From assembly GCA_046540835.1 (NCBI GenBank), contig JBKHEL010000016.1, positions 1-34,380 on the forward strand: a DNA stretch of 34,380 bases. Direction: 5' to 3'. Origin of the DNA: Coraliomargarita_B sp046540835. GTDB taxonomy: Bacteria; Verrucomicrobiota; Verrucomicrobiia; Opitutales; Coraliomargaritaceae. The position numbers and the translations under genes were made by a program. Shown here piece after piece: positions 7,737 through 16,637 of this stretch. Within the stretch, counting starts at the first letter, position 1, and every line of letters begins with the position of its first letter. The notes beneath the pieces are model-generated. The model did no database searches. It had not been told where the DNA came from and saw nothing but the letters and a program-made list of their open reading frames with translations.

Positions 7737-8933
7737 TCAGGAATAGAAGGAAACCAGAGCCTCTGCGAGCTGTCTTCCCAGTGCGCGGTAGTAGCCGGGG
7801 CTCACGGCCTCATGCGATTGGTCGGCGGGCCGGGTCGCCCGGAAACGGGAGATTTCCATCGTCTGGCCGGGGCAGTCCAACTCGCGGGTAAACCACGGAG
7901 TGGCACCCGCGCCCTGCAGGCGGCTGTGTTCCCAGGCGAAGGCTTCGATCGGGACCCGTTTGAAAAAAGCCCCGGTGAAGGCTCGCATCCGGGCCTCAAG
8001 ATCATCGGGAATTTCGCCCTCGTGATAGACCGTCAATCCATCGCCGCCGTGGTCGGGGCTCGACCAGCCCATGTGTAGATCGAGGGCATGCAGGGGCTGG
8101 ACTTGCCCGGCAGCCCGCTTGAAAAAGTCGGCAACGGCCCGCGTTTCCGGCAGGCTGGGCGGGTTCCAGGCGCGGTTGAGATTGCCGCCGTGGGGCTGAT
8201 CCAGGGCGTCCCCCCGATGTTGCAGGTCGCCGCGCCAGCCACGGTAGAGGCCATCCATGTTCACGCAGGGAACCACGGCCCAGGTGAAGGCATCCGCCTC
8301 GGGAGGCGCATCACGCAGCAGGCGGTCGATCGCATGGAGCCCTGCCCACTCGCCGTAATGCTGATAAGCGGAGAGGAGAAAGAGACCCCGGGAAGCTGCC
8401 GTCGTCCGCGCTGCACGCACACATCCATGGAGGGTGCGGCCCTCGAGAGAACTCCCGATCGGTTCGACGCGCCAACTCGCGTCAGCCTGCACGGCGGCCA
8501 TAAGGTCTTCGAATTCCCGCGCGAAATAGGGAATGCCCACGGATAGCCAGGCCTCCTGCTGCGAGGCCGGAAGCGTCACCTCTACGCCGTGCGGGCGCGG
8601 GCGGGTGCTCAACAGGCGCTCCCAGTCCCCGCCATCGGATCGCCAAAAAATCACCTGGTCCAGCACCTCGCTGAAATTGGCATTGTGCGGATAGTCAAAC
8701 CCGGGCCTCGCCGGCGTTTCCCCGTGAGGCCAGACGATGTCAAGGCTGCGGCCTGCGCCGGGCGGGACGCGTAGTAAAAAGACGTATTGAGCGTTACCGG
8801 GGATGCTCCCGGGAGTGTCCGGCCCGAAGGTCGGACGGCCGCTGTCCGATTCGAGCACGGCGGCACATTCAAAGGTGCCCGGAGGAAGAGGAGCTTGGCT
8901 AAGAAGCCCGTGGCTTGGCGTTTCTAAGGTCAT
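7737..8933 (-). CDS. M14-family zinc carboxypeptidase-like protein
   Basis: A 398-residue protein without a signal peptide. The C-terminal half (about 185-395) is an M14 peptidase domain. Zinc ligands are H192 and E195 in the QHYGE motif plus a His in LHALDLHMGW (H287 or H282). NLNR (251-254) is the substrate-carboxylate and arginine site, and E360 in GQTMEISRF fits the catalytic Glu. The N-terminal about 150 residues resemble the beta-sandwich of cytosolic carboxypeptidases (AGBL/CCP group) but are divergent. The substrate is unknown; such enzymes trim C-terminal residues or cell-wall peptides. It stands alone between ribE and an MFS gene. Confidence 0.8.
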   Translation of the reverse strand: MTLETPSHGLLSQAPLPPGTFECAAVLESDSGRPTFGPDTPGSIPGNAQYVFLLRVPPGAGRSLDIVWPHGETPARPGFDYPHNANFSEVLDQVIFWRSDGGDWERLLSTRPRPHGVEVTLPASQQEAWLSVGIPYFAREFEDLMAAVQADASWRVEPIGSSLEGRTLHGCVRAARTTAASRGLFLLSAYQHYGEWAGLHAIDRLLRDAPPEADAFTWAVVPCVNMDGLYRGWRGDLQHRGDALDQPHGGNLNRAWNPPSLPETRAVADFFKRAAGQVQPLHALDLHMGWSSPDHGGDGLTVYHEGEIPDDLEARMRAFTGAFFKRVPIEAFAWEHSRLQGAGATPWFTRELDCPGQTMEISRFRATRPADQSHEAVSPGYYRALGRQLAEALVSFYS

Positions 8934-9001
8934 AAGTCAAAGCGTAACAGCGGTGATTTAGCGATACAGCGAAACCAAGAGTCTTATTCCGGCTTCCCCA
9001 G

Positions 9002-10360
9002 TCAATCATGATCAATCAACTTCCGTCGTTCTTCGCCAAATCGCAGTCGGTGCACGAGGAACACCAGACCGACAGACAAAGCGAAGTATGGGGCAAACCA
9101 ACCGAGCGATTCAATAAAAACGGATCGCTGGAAAGCTTCTGCATCACCATAGGCAGCGGGGTCGTCCGCCGCCTTGATCGAGGCGATCAGGCCAGAGTAA
9201 AGAATGGAAACCAGGCCATAGGTGAAGTTGGTCGACAGCCCCCGGAAACTCAGCACCGTCGCGCGCTGCGCGGACGGTGCGGCTTCATTGAGGTAGCGGC
9301 TCACAAAATATCCGGTTAACTGAATCGAGGCATAGAGAAAAACCGCCGGCACAATCCCCCAATAGGGAATCGCCAGGCCCAGCCCCATCAACCCGAAGAG
9401 CACGGCGGAGCAGGTATACAGAAAGTTTTTGACCGCCGTATTCCGCTCGGACATCAGCCGTGCCACGCGCGGCACGAAGAGTCCGAGGAGCGCCATCGCC
9501 GAACCAATCAGTCCGTAGCTGGCAATGGGCAGGTCGATCACATTCCAATACTCGCTGGCCAGCGTCAAAAATTGCCGCACCACACTGTCGATCACCATCG
9601 CGGCGAGGATGATGCCAAACGGCAACGGCGTGCGCCAAATCCAGCGCCCGGCTGCCAGCGTCTTGCGCCCGCTCTCCCGGATCGTCTCGACCAGTTTGGC
9701 GCGCTCCGGTGCCACCGTCTCGCGCATACGTAGAGCCATCGCCAGCACCACCAAACCAGACAGCAAGGTCAGCAAAATCGGCATCTTTATCAGTTGCGAG
9801 GACATCACACGAAAATCGGCCCCAGCCCAATCGAGCACCGCATTGACCATCACCGGGTCATAAACGGCTGCACCGATCATCATCGCAAAGAAAAAGGCCA
9901 GCGAGGTATCGCGCTGCACCCGCTCCAGCACCTGCCCCCAGCGGTGTTCCAGCCCGGCGGCCTTGAGCGAATCATAGGTCAACGCCTCATCAGCGCCGCT
10001 GGCCGCCGCCTCGGCCAACCCGCTGATCACCCGATTCGCCAAAAAAAGCCCGAAAAGCAAGCTGCCGCCACCGATCGGAGCAGCCAACAGCACCGCCATC
10101 TCCAGGACCATCAACAGGCCGGTGGCCACCAGGAGCGCCCGGCGGCCAATCGTATCAGCCAGGGCACCGGAAGGCACTTCGGCCAGCACAATCGTGACCG
10201 CCCAAACCGCATTGAGCACCCCGAACTGCGCCAGCGTCAGCCCATAATCGAGAAACAGCAAGGCATAAACCGGATAGTAAAAGCGCGCCGTGAAGGCCAC
10301 CCGAAAGAGCGTGAAGCTGTGCACATTCCGCCGCGCAATGCGTTCAAGGTCCGACTCCAT
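9002..10360 (-). CDS. Major facilitator superfamily transporter
   Basis: A 452-residue protein with about 12 hydrophobic helices. The cytoplasmic loop between helices 2 and 3 carries the MFS signature (GALADTIGRRALL). A longer central loop with RMRETVAPERAKLVETIRES follows helix 6. The N-terminus MESDLERIARRNVHSFTLFR is typical of drug-efflux-like MFS proteins in environmental bacteria. The substrate cannot be read from sequence. The gene is not obviously coupled to its neighbours and is separated from pelG by 365 bases. Confidence 0.85.
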   Translation of the reverse strand: MESDLERIARRNVHSFTLFRVAFTARFYYPVYALLFLDYGLTLAQFGVLNAVWAVTIVLAEVPSGALADTIGRRALLVATGLLMVLEMAVLLAAPIGGGSLLFGLFLANRVISGLAEAAASGADEALTYDSLKAAGLEHRWGQVLERVQRDTSLAFFFAMMIGAAVYDPVMVNAVLDWAGADFRVMSSQLIKMPILLTLLSGLVVLAMALRMRETVAPERAKLVETIRESGRKTLAAGRWIWRTPLPFGIILAAMVIDSVVRQFLTLASEYWNVIDLPIASYGLIGSAMALLGLFVPRVARLMSERNTAVKNFLYTCSAVLFGLMGLGLAIPYWGIVPAVFLYASIQLTGYFVSRYLNEAAPSAQRATVLSFRGLSTNFTYGLVSILYSGLIASIKAADDPAAYGDAEAFQRSVFIESLGWFAPYFALSVGLVFLVHRLRFGEERRKLIDHD

Positions 10361-10453
10361 TTACGCGCCTGCGTAAACGTCAATCAGACAAGCTTCAACT
10401 CAAAACCCGAGCACTGAAAAGGGGCGCGGCACAAGGACATCGGTAACACTTAT

Positions 10454-10648
10454 ATGATGGTATCAATGGGGTCAGCAATTTACGGGTTTAAAGTGCACCA
10501 ACCCGCAAACCGGAAAAATGGCCCTGCCAGCAGCTGCGAACCTTATCGTGGGAAGGTTAAAGAATGGTTTGAGTCGGGTCTGAGCATTGAGCCACTCCGG
10601 CGAAGGTGCATCGGGCGCGTGGGGCGCCCTGGGGAGATCTCGCGGTGA
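10454..10648 (+). pseudogene. Possible remnant of an IS21-type transposase (IstA N-terminal region)
   Basis: A 64-codon frame encodes the segment SSCEPYRGKVKEWFESGLSI. This resembles the helix-turn-helix neighbourhood of IS21-family IstA proteins (pattern xxCEPYRxxIexxlexGLSxxxI, from memory). Similarity fades after GLSI, and no downstream IstA or IstB frame exists. If real, it is a decayed fragment; if not, it is a chance ORF. No start-site Shine-Dalgarno is seen. Confidence 0.3.
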
Positions 10649-10673
10649 TCAACGCCCTGCGAGGACAGGCGTT
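10613..10673. other. Pair of GC-rich hairpins downstream of pelG
   Basis: The first is a perfect 6-bp inverted repeat, GGGCGC/GCGCCC (10613-10618 and 10624-10629), with a 5-base loop. The second is AACGCC/GGCGTT (10651-10656 and 10668-10673), extended inward by a bulged TG/CA pair. They lie 53-113 bases past the pelG stop. Neither has a U-run on the minus strand, so an intrinsic terminator is not proven; 3'-end protection or a decayed IS end are alternatives. Confidence 0.35.
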
Positions 10674-10725
10674 TAGCTGAATGGGCGAGCCCGGCTAGTT
10701 CCACTCAGTTCCTGTTGATCCGCTT

Positions 10726-12126
10726 TCAAGATGAATCCCCTGACTTGTAGATCCCGAGTGGAGCGGTGGCAAAGGTTCGATACATCAGCTCAGACAAGGC
10801 TGCTTGGGTGTAGCCGTATGCGCAAAGGATAGACAAACCCGTAGCGGCGACAAAGCCGCTGCCATAACTCTGCAACCCTATCCTCAGATTCAAAGCCGTC
10901 AGCAGAGCATTCGCCACCAGCAGAACCAGCGCGCAAATAGCTGCCTCGCGGATCCGGTTTAAGTAAAACAGAACGGTTAGAAGACAGAAAAAAACGACGC
11001 ACAAAAACGCTCCGATCAAGGTCACTTGAAAGATGCCCGCCTGCAAAGCACCGATCGACAGGTTTTGCAGCAGGGGTTTGGTCAGGCATACAAGCAACAA
11101 AGTGACGATGCCCTGCACTTTGACCACCGCAAGCAATCCGTCCACCACACTCCTGTGAATACGCCCGACCCGATCCTCCAAAACCCCGATTGGCGCCTTG
11201 CCCTCAACCAGTCGCAGATACTCAGACATTTCGAAAGCGAATTCCGTCTCAATTTTCATCAGAAATATCGCCATTCCCGGTATGATGGATAAAAAACTCA
11301 GATAGACCGGAATATCATAAATCGGGCAGGAAAAGAGCACACCGCCAAGATGCTCCCTGAAGGGCGATGCATACCAATAAATAAACTTATCAATCCAAAT
11401 ACCCGCATTGTAAGCGAAGCCCCCAATCACCAGTGCCCGGTAGCGCTTGACTTGGGCGAGATAGGAAAAATCGATCGCTTTGGCGATATCGAACTCACGA
11501 TGAAAAGATCGCACGAGCAGAGCCAGAAGAACCACTTGGCCGGCAACAAACCCGGGCATCATATAGGCACCTCCAAGGGTTTGAAAAATAAACCAGCACA
11601 AGCTGATACTTAGTGCGTAGCCCAGCATAAAAATCCCCGCAATCACATGAAACTCCCGCTGCGCGGAGACAAATGTGATAGCTGACCAGATTCCCCCCAG
11701 GATGGGAAACAGCGCAATCGCGGAAACCTTTGCCAGAAAGTTTCCCGGATAAGACCAAAGAAAAAGACAAAGGCCCACGATCAGAGAGATGACCATTGAG
11801 GAGATCAACCCAGCCAAAAAAATCCCCCCGACCCGATCACGTGCTTTCTGGTAACAAGCATCCGAAGCACAGCGCGAAAGCAAGAGTTGAAGCGCACCAG
11901 TGCCGACCAAGCTAAACCCAAATGCGTAGGTCACTGAAACGAAGAAGATTTCAACATCCCGGTCCTGCGCGATCCCTCCCGCCGCCAGTCCCAGAAATGC
12001 GAGCCCGGCGATCGAGATCACCCAGGGTCCGCTGCCCATAAGCGCCGAAAGCCCATAGACTGCCAGAAAATCCCGAATCGTCCCCTTCGCGAGGCGCCGG
12101 CGTATGGAGAAACCAATTCCGGCCAT
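10726..12126 (-). CDS. pelG: Pel polysaccharide inner-membrane transporter PelG
   Basis: A 466-residue polytopic protein with about 12 membrane helices and the family N-terminus MAGIGFSIRRRLAKGTIRDF. It belongs to the MATE/Wzx-like flippase superfamily and is about the length of P. aeruginosa PelG (456). With PelD and PelE it forms the inner-membrane complex that PelF docks on, and it is the likely polymer conduit. Its ATG shares one base with the pelF stop (TGATG), so translation is probably coupled. It is the last gene of the operon. Confidence 0.93.
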   Translation of the reverse strand: MAGIGFSIRRRLAKGTIRDFLAVYGLSALMGSGPWVISIAGLAFLGLAAGGIAQDRDVEIFFVSVTYAFGFSLVGTGALQLLLSRCASDACYQKARDRVGGIFLAGLISSMVISLIVGLCLFLWSYPGNFLAKVSAIALFPILGGIWSAITFVSAQREFHVIAGIFMLGYALSISLCWFIFQTLGGAYMMPGFVAGQVVLLALLVRSFHREFDIAKAIDFSYLAQVKRYRALVIGGFAYNAGIWIDKFIYWYASPFREHLGGVLFSCPIYDIPVYLSFLSIIPGMAIFLMKIETEFAFEMSEYLRLVEGKAPIGVLEDRVGRIHRSVVDGLLAVVKVQGIVTLLLVCLTKPLLQNLSIGALQAGIFQVTLIGAFLCVVFFCLLTVLFYLNRIREAAICALVLLVANALLTALNLRIGLQSYGSGFVAATGLSILCAYGYTQAALSELMYRTFATAPLGIYKSGDSS

Positions 12127-13676
12127 CAGCCCCGGCCTCCTCCCTCGCCGATGGAATCCATCAGCTCCTTATACAAATTGCGGTAGGAAGCGAGGATCGA
12201 GCGCTGATTAAAAAAGCGCTCAACCCGCAGTCGGCCATTTTCGCCAAGCTGCATCAACCGCCCCTTATCTTTCATGATTTCTTGCACAGCAACCGCGATT
12301 TGACGCGGTGATGCCACGCGGGTCAGCGTTCCTGCCGGACCAATTGCCCGATCTTCCGGCGAGTCCCCCATGATCAGCGAGCGGCAAGAGCCGACATCCG
12401 TGCTCACGCACGGGATACCGCAGGCGAATCCCTCCAACACAACAAGGGGTTGTCCTTCACTGATGCTGGTGAGCACCATCAAATCAACCTCCGCCAGCAC
12501 CTCCCGCAGGTCCTGCTTCCCGGCAAAAGTCACGGCATCCTCGATACCGAGCTGGGCGGCAAATTCCACACAATCCTGCGCATATTCCGGCTCCTCATCC
12601 ATCGGGCCAAAAATTCGCAAGACAAGGTTCGGCAAATCCTTGTGGATGATCTGCATCGCCCGCAACAGGGTTCTGATATCTTTGATTCGCACCACGCGCC
12701 CGACAAAACCAATCACCTGGACCGGGTCCGCCTGGAGTCGTTCGCGCCGCCGCTCATACGCTGGCCGAAAAGCCTCAATGTCGATCCCGTTTGGAATGAT
12801 TTCTATTTTATCAGCCGGTGCTCCAAACGCTTCCTGAATCGATTGATTACCCCGATATAAAGTCGTCAACCGGTCACAAGAGCGGTAGACACACTCAGCC
12901 AAATAGTGAAAATGGTTGATCCATATTTTTTTGAGCGCTCCGAGGTCCGAATCGACCGTAATATACAAATTATCCGCTTCATGGATCCAGGTCGCCAGAC
13001 TCAGTTCCGTAATCCGCTCTTTCACATAGATACCGTGTTCGGTCACCACCGACCGGGCACCATGGCGTCGAGCCCCGACAAGCGCTGCCAGCCCCGCATA
13101 CCCCGTGCAAAGCGAGTGGTAAACCCGTGCTTCCGGCAAGCGAGCCAGCCCCCGCATCAGCGCCCAGAGAGGCAATGCCATAAATCGGGTTGCATAAAAA
13201 AAATCGATAAAGGAGTCCTCCGGGAGTTTCCTGCGACAATACTCAAGAAGAAGTTCCCAGGCCTGCCGATCCTGGATCAAATCCTCAAACGAGGTGGTTT
13301 CCGCCGCCTCGACATATCGATCCATCACTCGAAATAAGGCCCCGTCCTGCGGAGGCCCTTCTTCTGCCGTGAGAAAAAACTCGCCCAATGCAGCGATGAG
13401 TGCTTTGCGCGCAAGAGAGGGCTTCCCGCTCCGGTTTGCTTCCGCTGCCTCCAGCTTATCAAACAGAAAAACCTCCTCGATCCGCAGGACCTGCTCCGGA
13501 ATAGGATAGACTGGTTTTTCCGCCACGGCCGCCGTCGATCCGATATAAAAAACCGTAAACCGCAGATCCGGCATCGCGTGGATCATTTGGGAGATCACCG
13601 AAGAGACACCACCTGCGACGTAGGGATACGTACCCTCAGCAAGGATACAGACATCGCATTCCGGCTCTGCCTTCAT
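12126..13676 (-). CDS. pelF: Pel polysaccharide glycosyltransferase PelF (GT4)
   Basis: A 516-residue cytoplasmic GT-B enzyme that polymerises Pel from UDP-amino sugar. The N-terminus has VCILAEGTYPYVAGGVSSVI, typical of PelF. The C-terminal Rossmann domain has the donor-site GRVVRIKD (R327, K332) and an E-x7-E motif, E407 to E415, in SISEGQPLVVLEGFACG. P. aeruginosa PelF is about 507 residues. The frame extends to ATG 13703, but ATG 13676 is preferred: it forms the ATGA overlap with the pelE stop and has GGAGGGAGG seven bases upstream. That ribosome-binding site lies in a strong hairpin. Confidence 0.95.
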   Translation of the reverse strand: MKAEPECDVCILAEGTYPYVAGGVSSVISQMIHAMPDLRFTVFYIGSTAAVAEKPVYPIPEQVLRIEEVFLFDKLEAAEANRSGKPSLARKALIAALGEFFLTAEEGPPQDGALFRVMDRYVEAAETTSFEDLIQDRQAWELLLEYCRRKLPEDSFIDFFYATRFMALPLWALMRGLARLPEARVYHSLCTGYAGLAALVGARRHGARSVVTEHGIYVKERITELSLATWIHEADNLYITVDSDLGALKKIWINHFHYLAECVYRSCDRLTTLYRGNQSIQEAFGAPADKIEIIPNGIDIEAFRPAYERRRERLQADPVQVIGFVGRVVRIKDIRTLLRAMQIIHKDLPNLVLRIFGPMDEEPEYAQDCVEFAAQLGIEDAVTFAGKQDLREVLAEVDLMVLTSISEGQPLVVLEGFACGIPCVSTDVGSCRSLIMGDSPEDRAIGPAGTLTRVASPRQIAVAVQEIMKDKGRLMQLGENGRLRVERFFNQRSILASYRNLYKELMDSIGEGGGRG

Positions 13677-14683
13677 GTGTGTGCCTCCCTCCAGAAGGCA
13701 CACACCTCGAGCATTCGGCCATGTGCAAGACCCGAACGTTCGATTGAACCCAACTGCTCACGCAAGCCCGCCCAGTCGCACCTCAGGAAATTCAATTCGC
13801 AGCGCAGTGGCTCTACTTGCACCGGGCTCATGCGACTTTGCTCGATTCGCCGAAGGTCGGCCTCCGCTGCTTGAAGGTCGCGCAAATCAAGCAAATAGCG
13901 CAGTCGGAGCAGGTAGAGGTCGACTCGTTCGGGGGCGATCGCAATTGCCCGGTCGAGACAAGCACACACCTGCTGCCGGACACGCATGCGGACCGCCTCC
14001 TCTTCCACTAGCCCGGCATAGATCTGTTCATGAAGCACTTCCGCAAGTTGTAGTTCCAGATCGATACGCTCTTCAGGATCCAGAGAGCGCTCTTTGAGGC
14101 GGCTCCGCAAATCGTTAGCCCGCCCCTCGAAACCTTCGACAAGGGTTTGGAGAATCCCCTGGGCATAGATCCTGACAAGTTCGTCGCTATCCTGAAGACA
14201 GCGGCGGAGCACCGGCACAGCCGCAACCGGCTCATAGGAACGCACACCAAGAATTGCGCGCCGGCGGCGCACCGGATCACCGCTGCGGAGAATACTGAGA
14301 ATATCGGGGCCAATTTCCAGCGAGTCGGCACCACTGGATTGATCCGCGTCATAGACTTCATCCGGACCGATAAATTGATTCACCGATACTGCGGAGGAGG
14401 AGAAGCTCCGGACCAAAATAAGGGCAACCATCAGGACCGGGCCAAAGATGGGGACACTGGCCACAAAAATGCACAACAAAAGAACCATGCTCCTTCCGGC
14501 ACCGCGAATCGTTATGCCGGATTGGAACAATCCTCCAGCAAGGAAACAAACAGCCAGCCCATGAGCCAGCCAGCCCCAGCGCAGATCCATCTCCCCGAAG
14601 ACAGCGGAGCTCCAGAGAAAAGCAGCCGTGAGCTCACTGGCAAAAGTCAGTAAAAGCCAAGCAAAGATACGGTTTGGGCTCAT
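13673..14683 (-). CDS. pelE: Pel inner-membrane TPR protein PelE
   Basis: A 336-residue protein, near the P. aeruginosa length (329). The N-terminal third has membrane helices (about residues 6-30, 38-58 and 65-92). The cytoplasmic remainder is helical with TPR/HEAT-like repeats (DILSILRSGDPVRRRRAILG, YAQGILQTLVEGFEGRA, LYLLRLRYLLDLRDLQAAEA). In the Pel synthase it links PelD and PelG to PelF. Its start overlaps the pelD stop by 4 bases and its stop overlaps pelF ATG by 4. Assignment rests on position and topology, since PelE is poorly conserved. Confidence 0.85.
   Translation of the reverse strand: MSPNRIFAWLLLTFASELTAAFLWSSAVFGEMDLRWGWLAHGLAVCFLAGGLFQSGITIRGAGRSMVLLLCIFVASVPIFGPVLMVALILVRSFSSSAVSVNQFIGPDEVYDADQSSGADSLEIGPDILSILRSGDPVRRRRAILGVRSYEPVAAVPVLRRCLQDSDELVRIYAQGILQTLVEGFEGRANDLRSRLKERSLDPEERIDLELQLAEVLHEQIYAGLVEEEAVRMRVRQQVCACLDRAIAIAPERVDLYLLRLRYLLDLRDLQAAEADLRRIEQSRMSPVQVEPLRCELNFLRCDWAGLREQLGSIERSGLAHGRMLEVCAFWREAHT
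13677..13705 (-). promoter_or_regulatory. Hairpin sequestering the pelF ribosome-binding site
   Basis: A perfect 10-bp inverted repeat ends exactly one base before the pelF ATG. In mRNA sense the 5' arm is GUGUGUGCCU (13705-13696), the loop UCUGGAGGG (13695-13687) and the 3' arm AGGCACACAC (13686-13677). The Shine-Dalgarno GGAGG sits in the loop and the second AGG in the 3' arm. The element lies inside the last codons of pelE, so a ribosome finishing pelE would melt it. This suggests that pelF is translated mainly when pelE is. Confidence 0.6.
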
Positions 14684-16032
14684 CCGCCTGCGGCCTCCCG
14701 GACCTCTTTCAAAATCTGCTCCGCCTCCCGGATATCATTATTCCAAAGACGCAAATCCAGTGACGATGCCTCCAGCCCGGCGCTTGCCCACGACGCCTTG
14801 ATCCGCTCCTGGATCGACTCAGCGGCACGTTCTCCGGTGAAGGGAGCCAGCAAGACAAAATTCAAAGAACCTTCGATCTGGCTGAACGTATCTCCGAATC
14901 GCAATGATTGACTGATGACCGACTCAAATTCTGCCGCCGCCATCGAACCGCGCGGTTTTATAAGCAGTAAGGTATAGGGCACCTGGAGGCTTTCATAAGT
15001 CCACGAGGCCAGGCGGATCCGGCGGCACAGCACCTCCTCGGGCACCACAACCTGCCCCGGACGTCCACAAAGCTCTCTGGAGCCCTCCGCATTCAATTCG
15101 CGCCGCTGCTCGATCACTTGAGCCACCCAGCGGCAGAAGGTATCAATCCGGCGCAGCGTATTGCGCTCAAACTCGATAAAGGGCAAGCCCTCGATCAGGA
15201 GGAGTCCGTCCGGAAAGGAATCCCCCGAGGACCCCAGCGGAAAAACCGCCAGAAATCTGGATACCGCTGCCTGCGGATCTTCCTTGCCGAGAAACCGGGG
15301 CAACGCCGCAAAGGTTCCCGTCTTCAGGACCTCTGCGACCATCGCATCGTCATTTTCACTGATAGTCCCGGGGAACTTCCCAGGATCTCCAAGCGCCCCT
15401 TCGATTTTATATTGGGCTTTGTCCCTGAAATAAACCGCCGCACTATAGATACGCTCAGTTCGGCTGAGCGACTGTAGAAAAGCGCTGGAAAAACTCTCTT
15501 GAGGAACGGAATGGAGCGAGCGGATTTCATTATCGAAAGAAAAAACCAGCGTGTCGCGTCTGAGCAAAAGTCGCTCCAGCCGATCCCGCACTTGACGAAA
15601 ATGCTCCAAATCGGCACCGAGTGCCCGAAGTTTGGCGTTCTGGTGTTGGTTATAAACCTGGGCCTTCTCCAGAGATCGTCGGACAGAGGAAAAAAACTGC
15701 CCGCAAATGCCTCCGGCAAGCGGCAGCGCGAGCCAGGCGTAAAGGTGCGCTTCCCAGAGAGCTCCGAACGATCCTTCTCCCGCGGCAGACCTTAACCATA
15801 AAATGCCGCCCGAGAGCAGCACCCCGAAACCAAGCCCCATGGCAAAACCGTATCGCAGGCCCAGAATCACCGGGAGCAATACAGCCGGGGTCGGATTCAG
15901 CCCGAGTATCCCGATATCTCCGGGAAAAAACAATTGATTCACCCCGGCAAACAGAGCTCCGAGCACCAGGGCATCCAGCCCAACACTACGCCAGGATAGC
16001 AGCGGCGAATACAGTTTATTCAGGCTATCCAT
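14680..16032 (-). CDS. pelD: c-di-GMP receptor PelD
   Basis: A 450-residue inner-membrane protein. Four membrane helices (about 20-110) are followed by a coiled coil (about 118-160), a GAF domain (about 165-310) and a degenerate GGDEF domain (about 330-450). The signature motif is replaced by EGSLN (387-391), so no cyclase activity is expected. The inhibitory-site motif RxxD is intact as RFGD (378-381), nine residues before it, exactly where P. aeruginosa PelD binds c-di-GMP. It should switch on polymerisation when c-di-GMP rises. The start lies 16 bases past pelC, inside a palindrome ATCCATGGAT. Confidence 0.95.
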   Translation of the reverse strand: MDSLNKLYSPLLSWRSVGLDALVLGALFAGVNQLFFPGDIGILGLNPTPAVLLPVILGLRYGFAMGLGFGVLLSGGILWLRSAAGEGSFGALWEAHLYAWLALPLAGGICGQFFSSVRRSLEKAQVYNQHQNAKLRALGADLEHFRQVRDRLERLLLRRDTLVFSFDNEIRSLHSVPQESFSSAFLQSLSRTERIYSAAVYFRDKAQYKIEGALGDPGKFPGTISENDDAMVAEVLKTGTFAALPRFLGKEDPQAAVSRFLAVFPLGSSGDSFPDGLLLIEGLPFIEFERNTLRRIDTFCRWVAQVIEQRRELNAEGSRELCGRPGQVVVPEEVLCRRIRLASWTYESLQVPYTLLLIKPRGSMAAAEFESVISQSLRFGDTFSQIEGSLNFVLLAPFTGERAAESIQERIKASWASAGLEASSLDLRLWNNDIREAEQILKEVREAAGG

Positions 16033-16048
16033 GGATCATTCGACGGCC

Positions 16049-16609
16049 TCAATCCCCCGTGGGCGGCTCAACCACGGCATGCAGGGGCATCTGCGCGACC
16101 AGATCCCCCGCAACCTTCTGACTCACAGAGGTCAGGGAGGCCCGGAGCAGGCCCACGTCCGAGCCCGTCCCCTGCCACACTGTCGCCTGCGTATCCGGAT
16201 CCACTAACCGCAGCGTCAAACCAACTGCCGGGTCTCCGTCCAAATCAGTTTTATAGCGGTGCTCGTGAACGACCCCGAAAAGCAGGTAATCCGCAGCAAC
16301 TTCGTCCACCATGACCGAAGCATCCTCCGAACGGTCCATCGGCAACCCCGTGCCCGGTTCCCCTGCACCATTTGGCTGACCCGCCTGCAGGGCCCGCGCC
16401 CCACGGGCCACCAAAGCGGATGCCGTAATTTGTTCGAGAGCGATCCCCGCATTCTCATCGTTTGTCGCGTTCTTGAACGGGGCGATCAGAACACGGACAC
16501 CCGGCTCTGCCACAGCAGGCATGGAACCTCCCTGATAAAGCGAACGGCTGCACCCGCTGCTGATGACCACGCCCAAACACAGGAGACAGGCTAAGCTATA
16601 TTTTTTCAT
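16049..16609 (-). CDS. pelC: Outer-membrane lipoprotein PelC
   Basis: A 186-residue lipoprotein, close to P. aeruginosa PelC (172). The N-terminus MKKYSLACLLCLGVVISSGC is a lipoprotein signal peptide with the lipobox ISSGC. The mature part has VRVLIAPFKNATND, ADYLLFGVVHEHRYKT and LTLRLVDPDTQATVWQGTG, the alpha/beta layout of PelC/LpoB-like proteins. PelC forms a dodecameric periplasmic funnel under the PelB barrel. The frame is open to 16807, but only ATG 16609 gives a signal peptide. It is 28 bases past the pelB barrel gene with no clear Shine-Dalgarno. Confidence 0.9.
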   Translation of the reverse strand: MKKYSLACLLCLGVVISSGCSRSLYQGGSMPAVAEPGVRVLIAPFKNATNDENAGIALEQITASALVARGARALQAGQPNGAGEPGTGLPMDRSEDASVMVDEVAADYLLFGVVHEHRYKTDLDGDPAVGLTLRLVDPDTQATVWQGTGSDVGLLRASLTSVSQKVAGDLVAQMPLHAVVEPPTGD

Positions 16610-16637
16610 AATCGTTTTGATTGGACGTAGATTAGAA

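Larger units (their letters stand above)
10361..10725. other. 365-base gene-poor stretch between the MFS gene and pelG
   Basis: This is the only stretch over 300 bases without a confident gene. It contains a short open frame (10454-10648, plus) that may be an IS21-type transposase scrap, and two GC-rich hairpins (10613-10629 and 10651-10673) about 50-110 bases past the pelG stop. Otherwise I see nothing coding. It marks the downstream boundary of the pel operon and the upstream region of the MFS gene. Confidence 0.7.
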
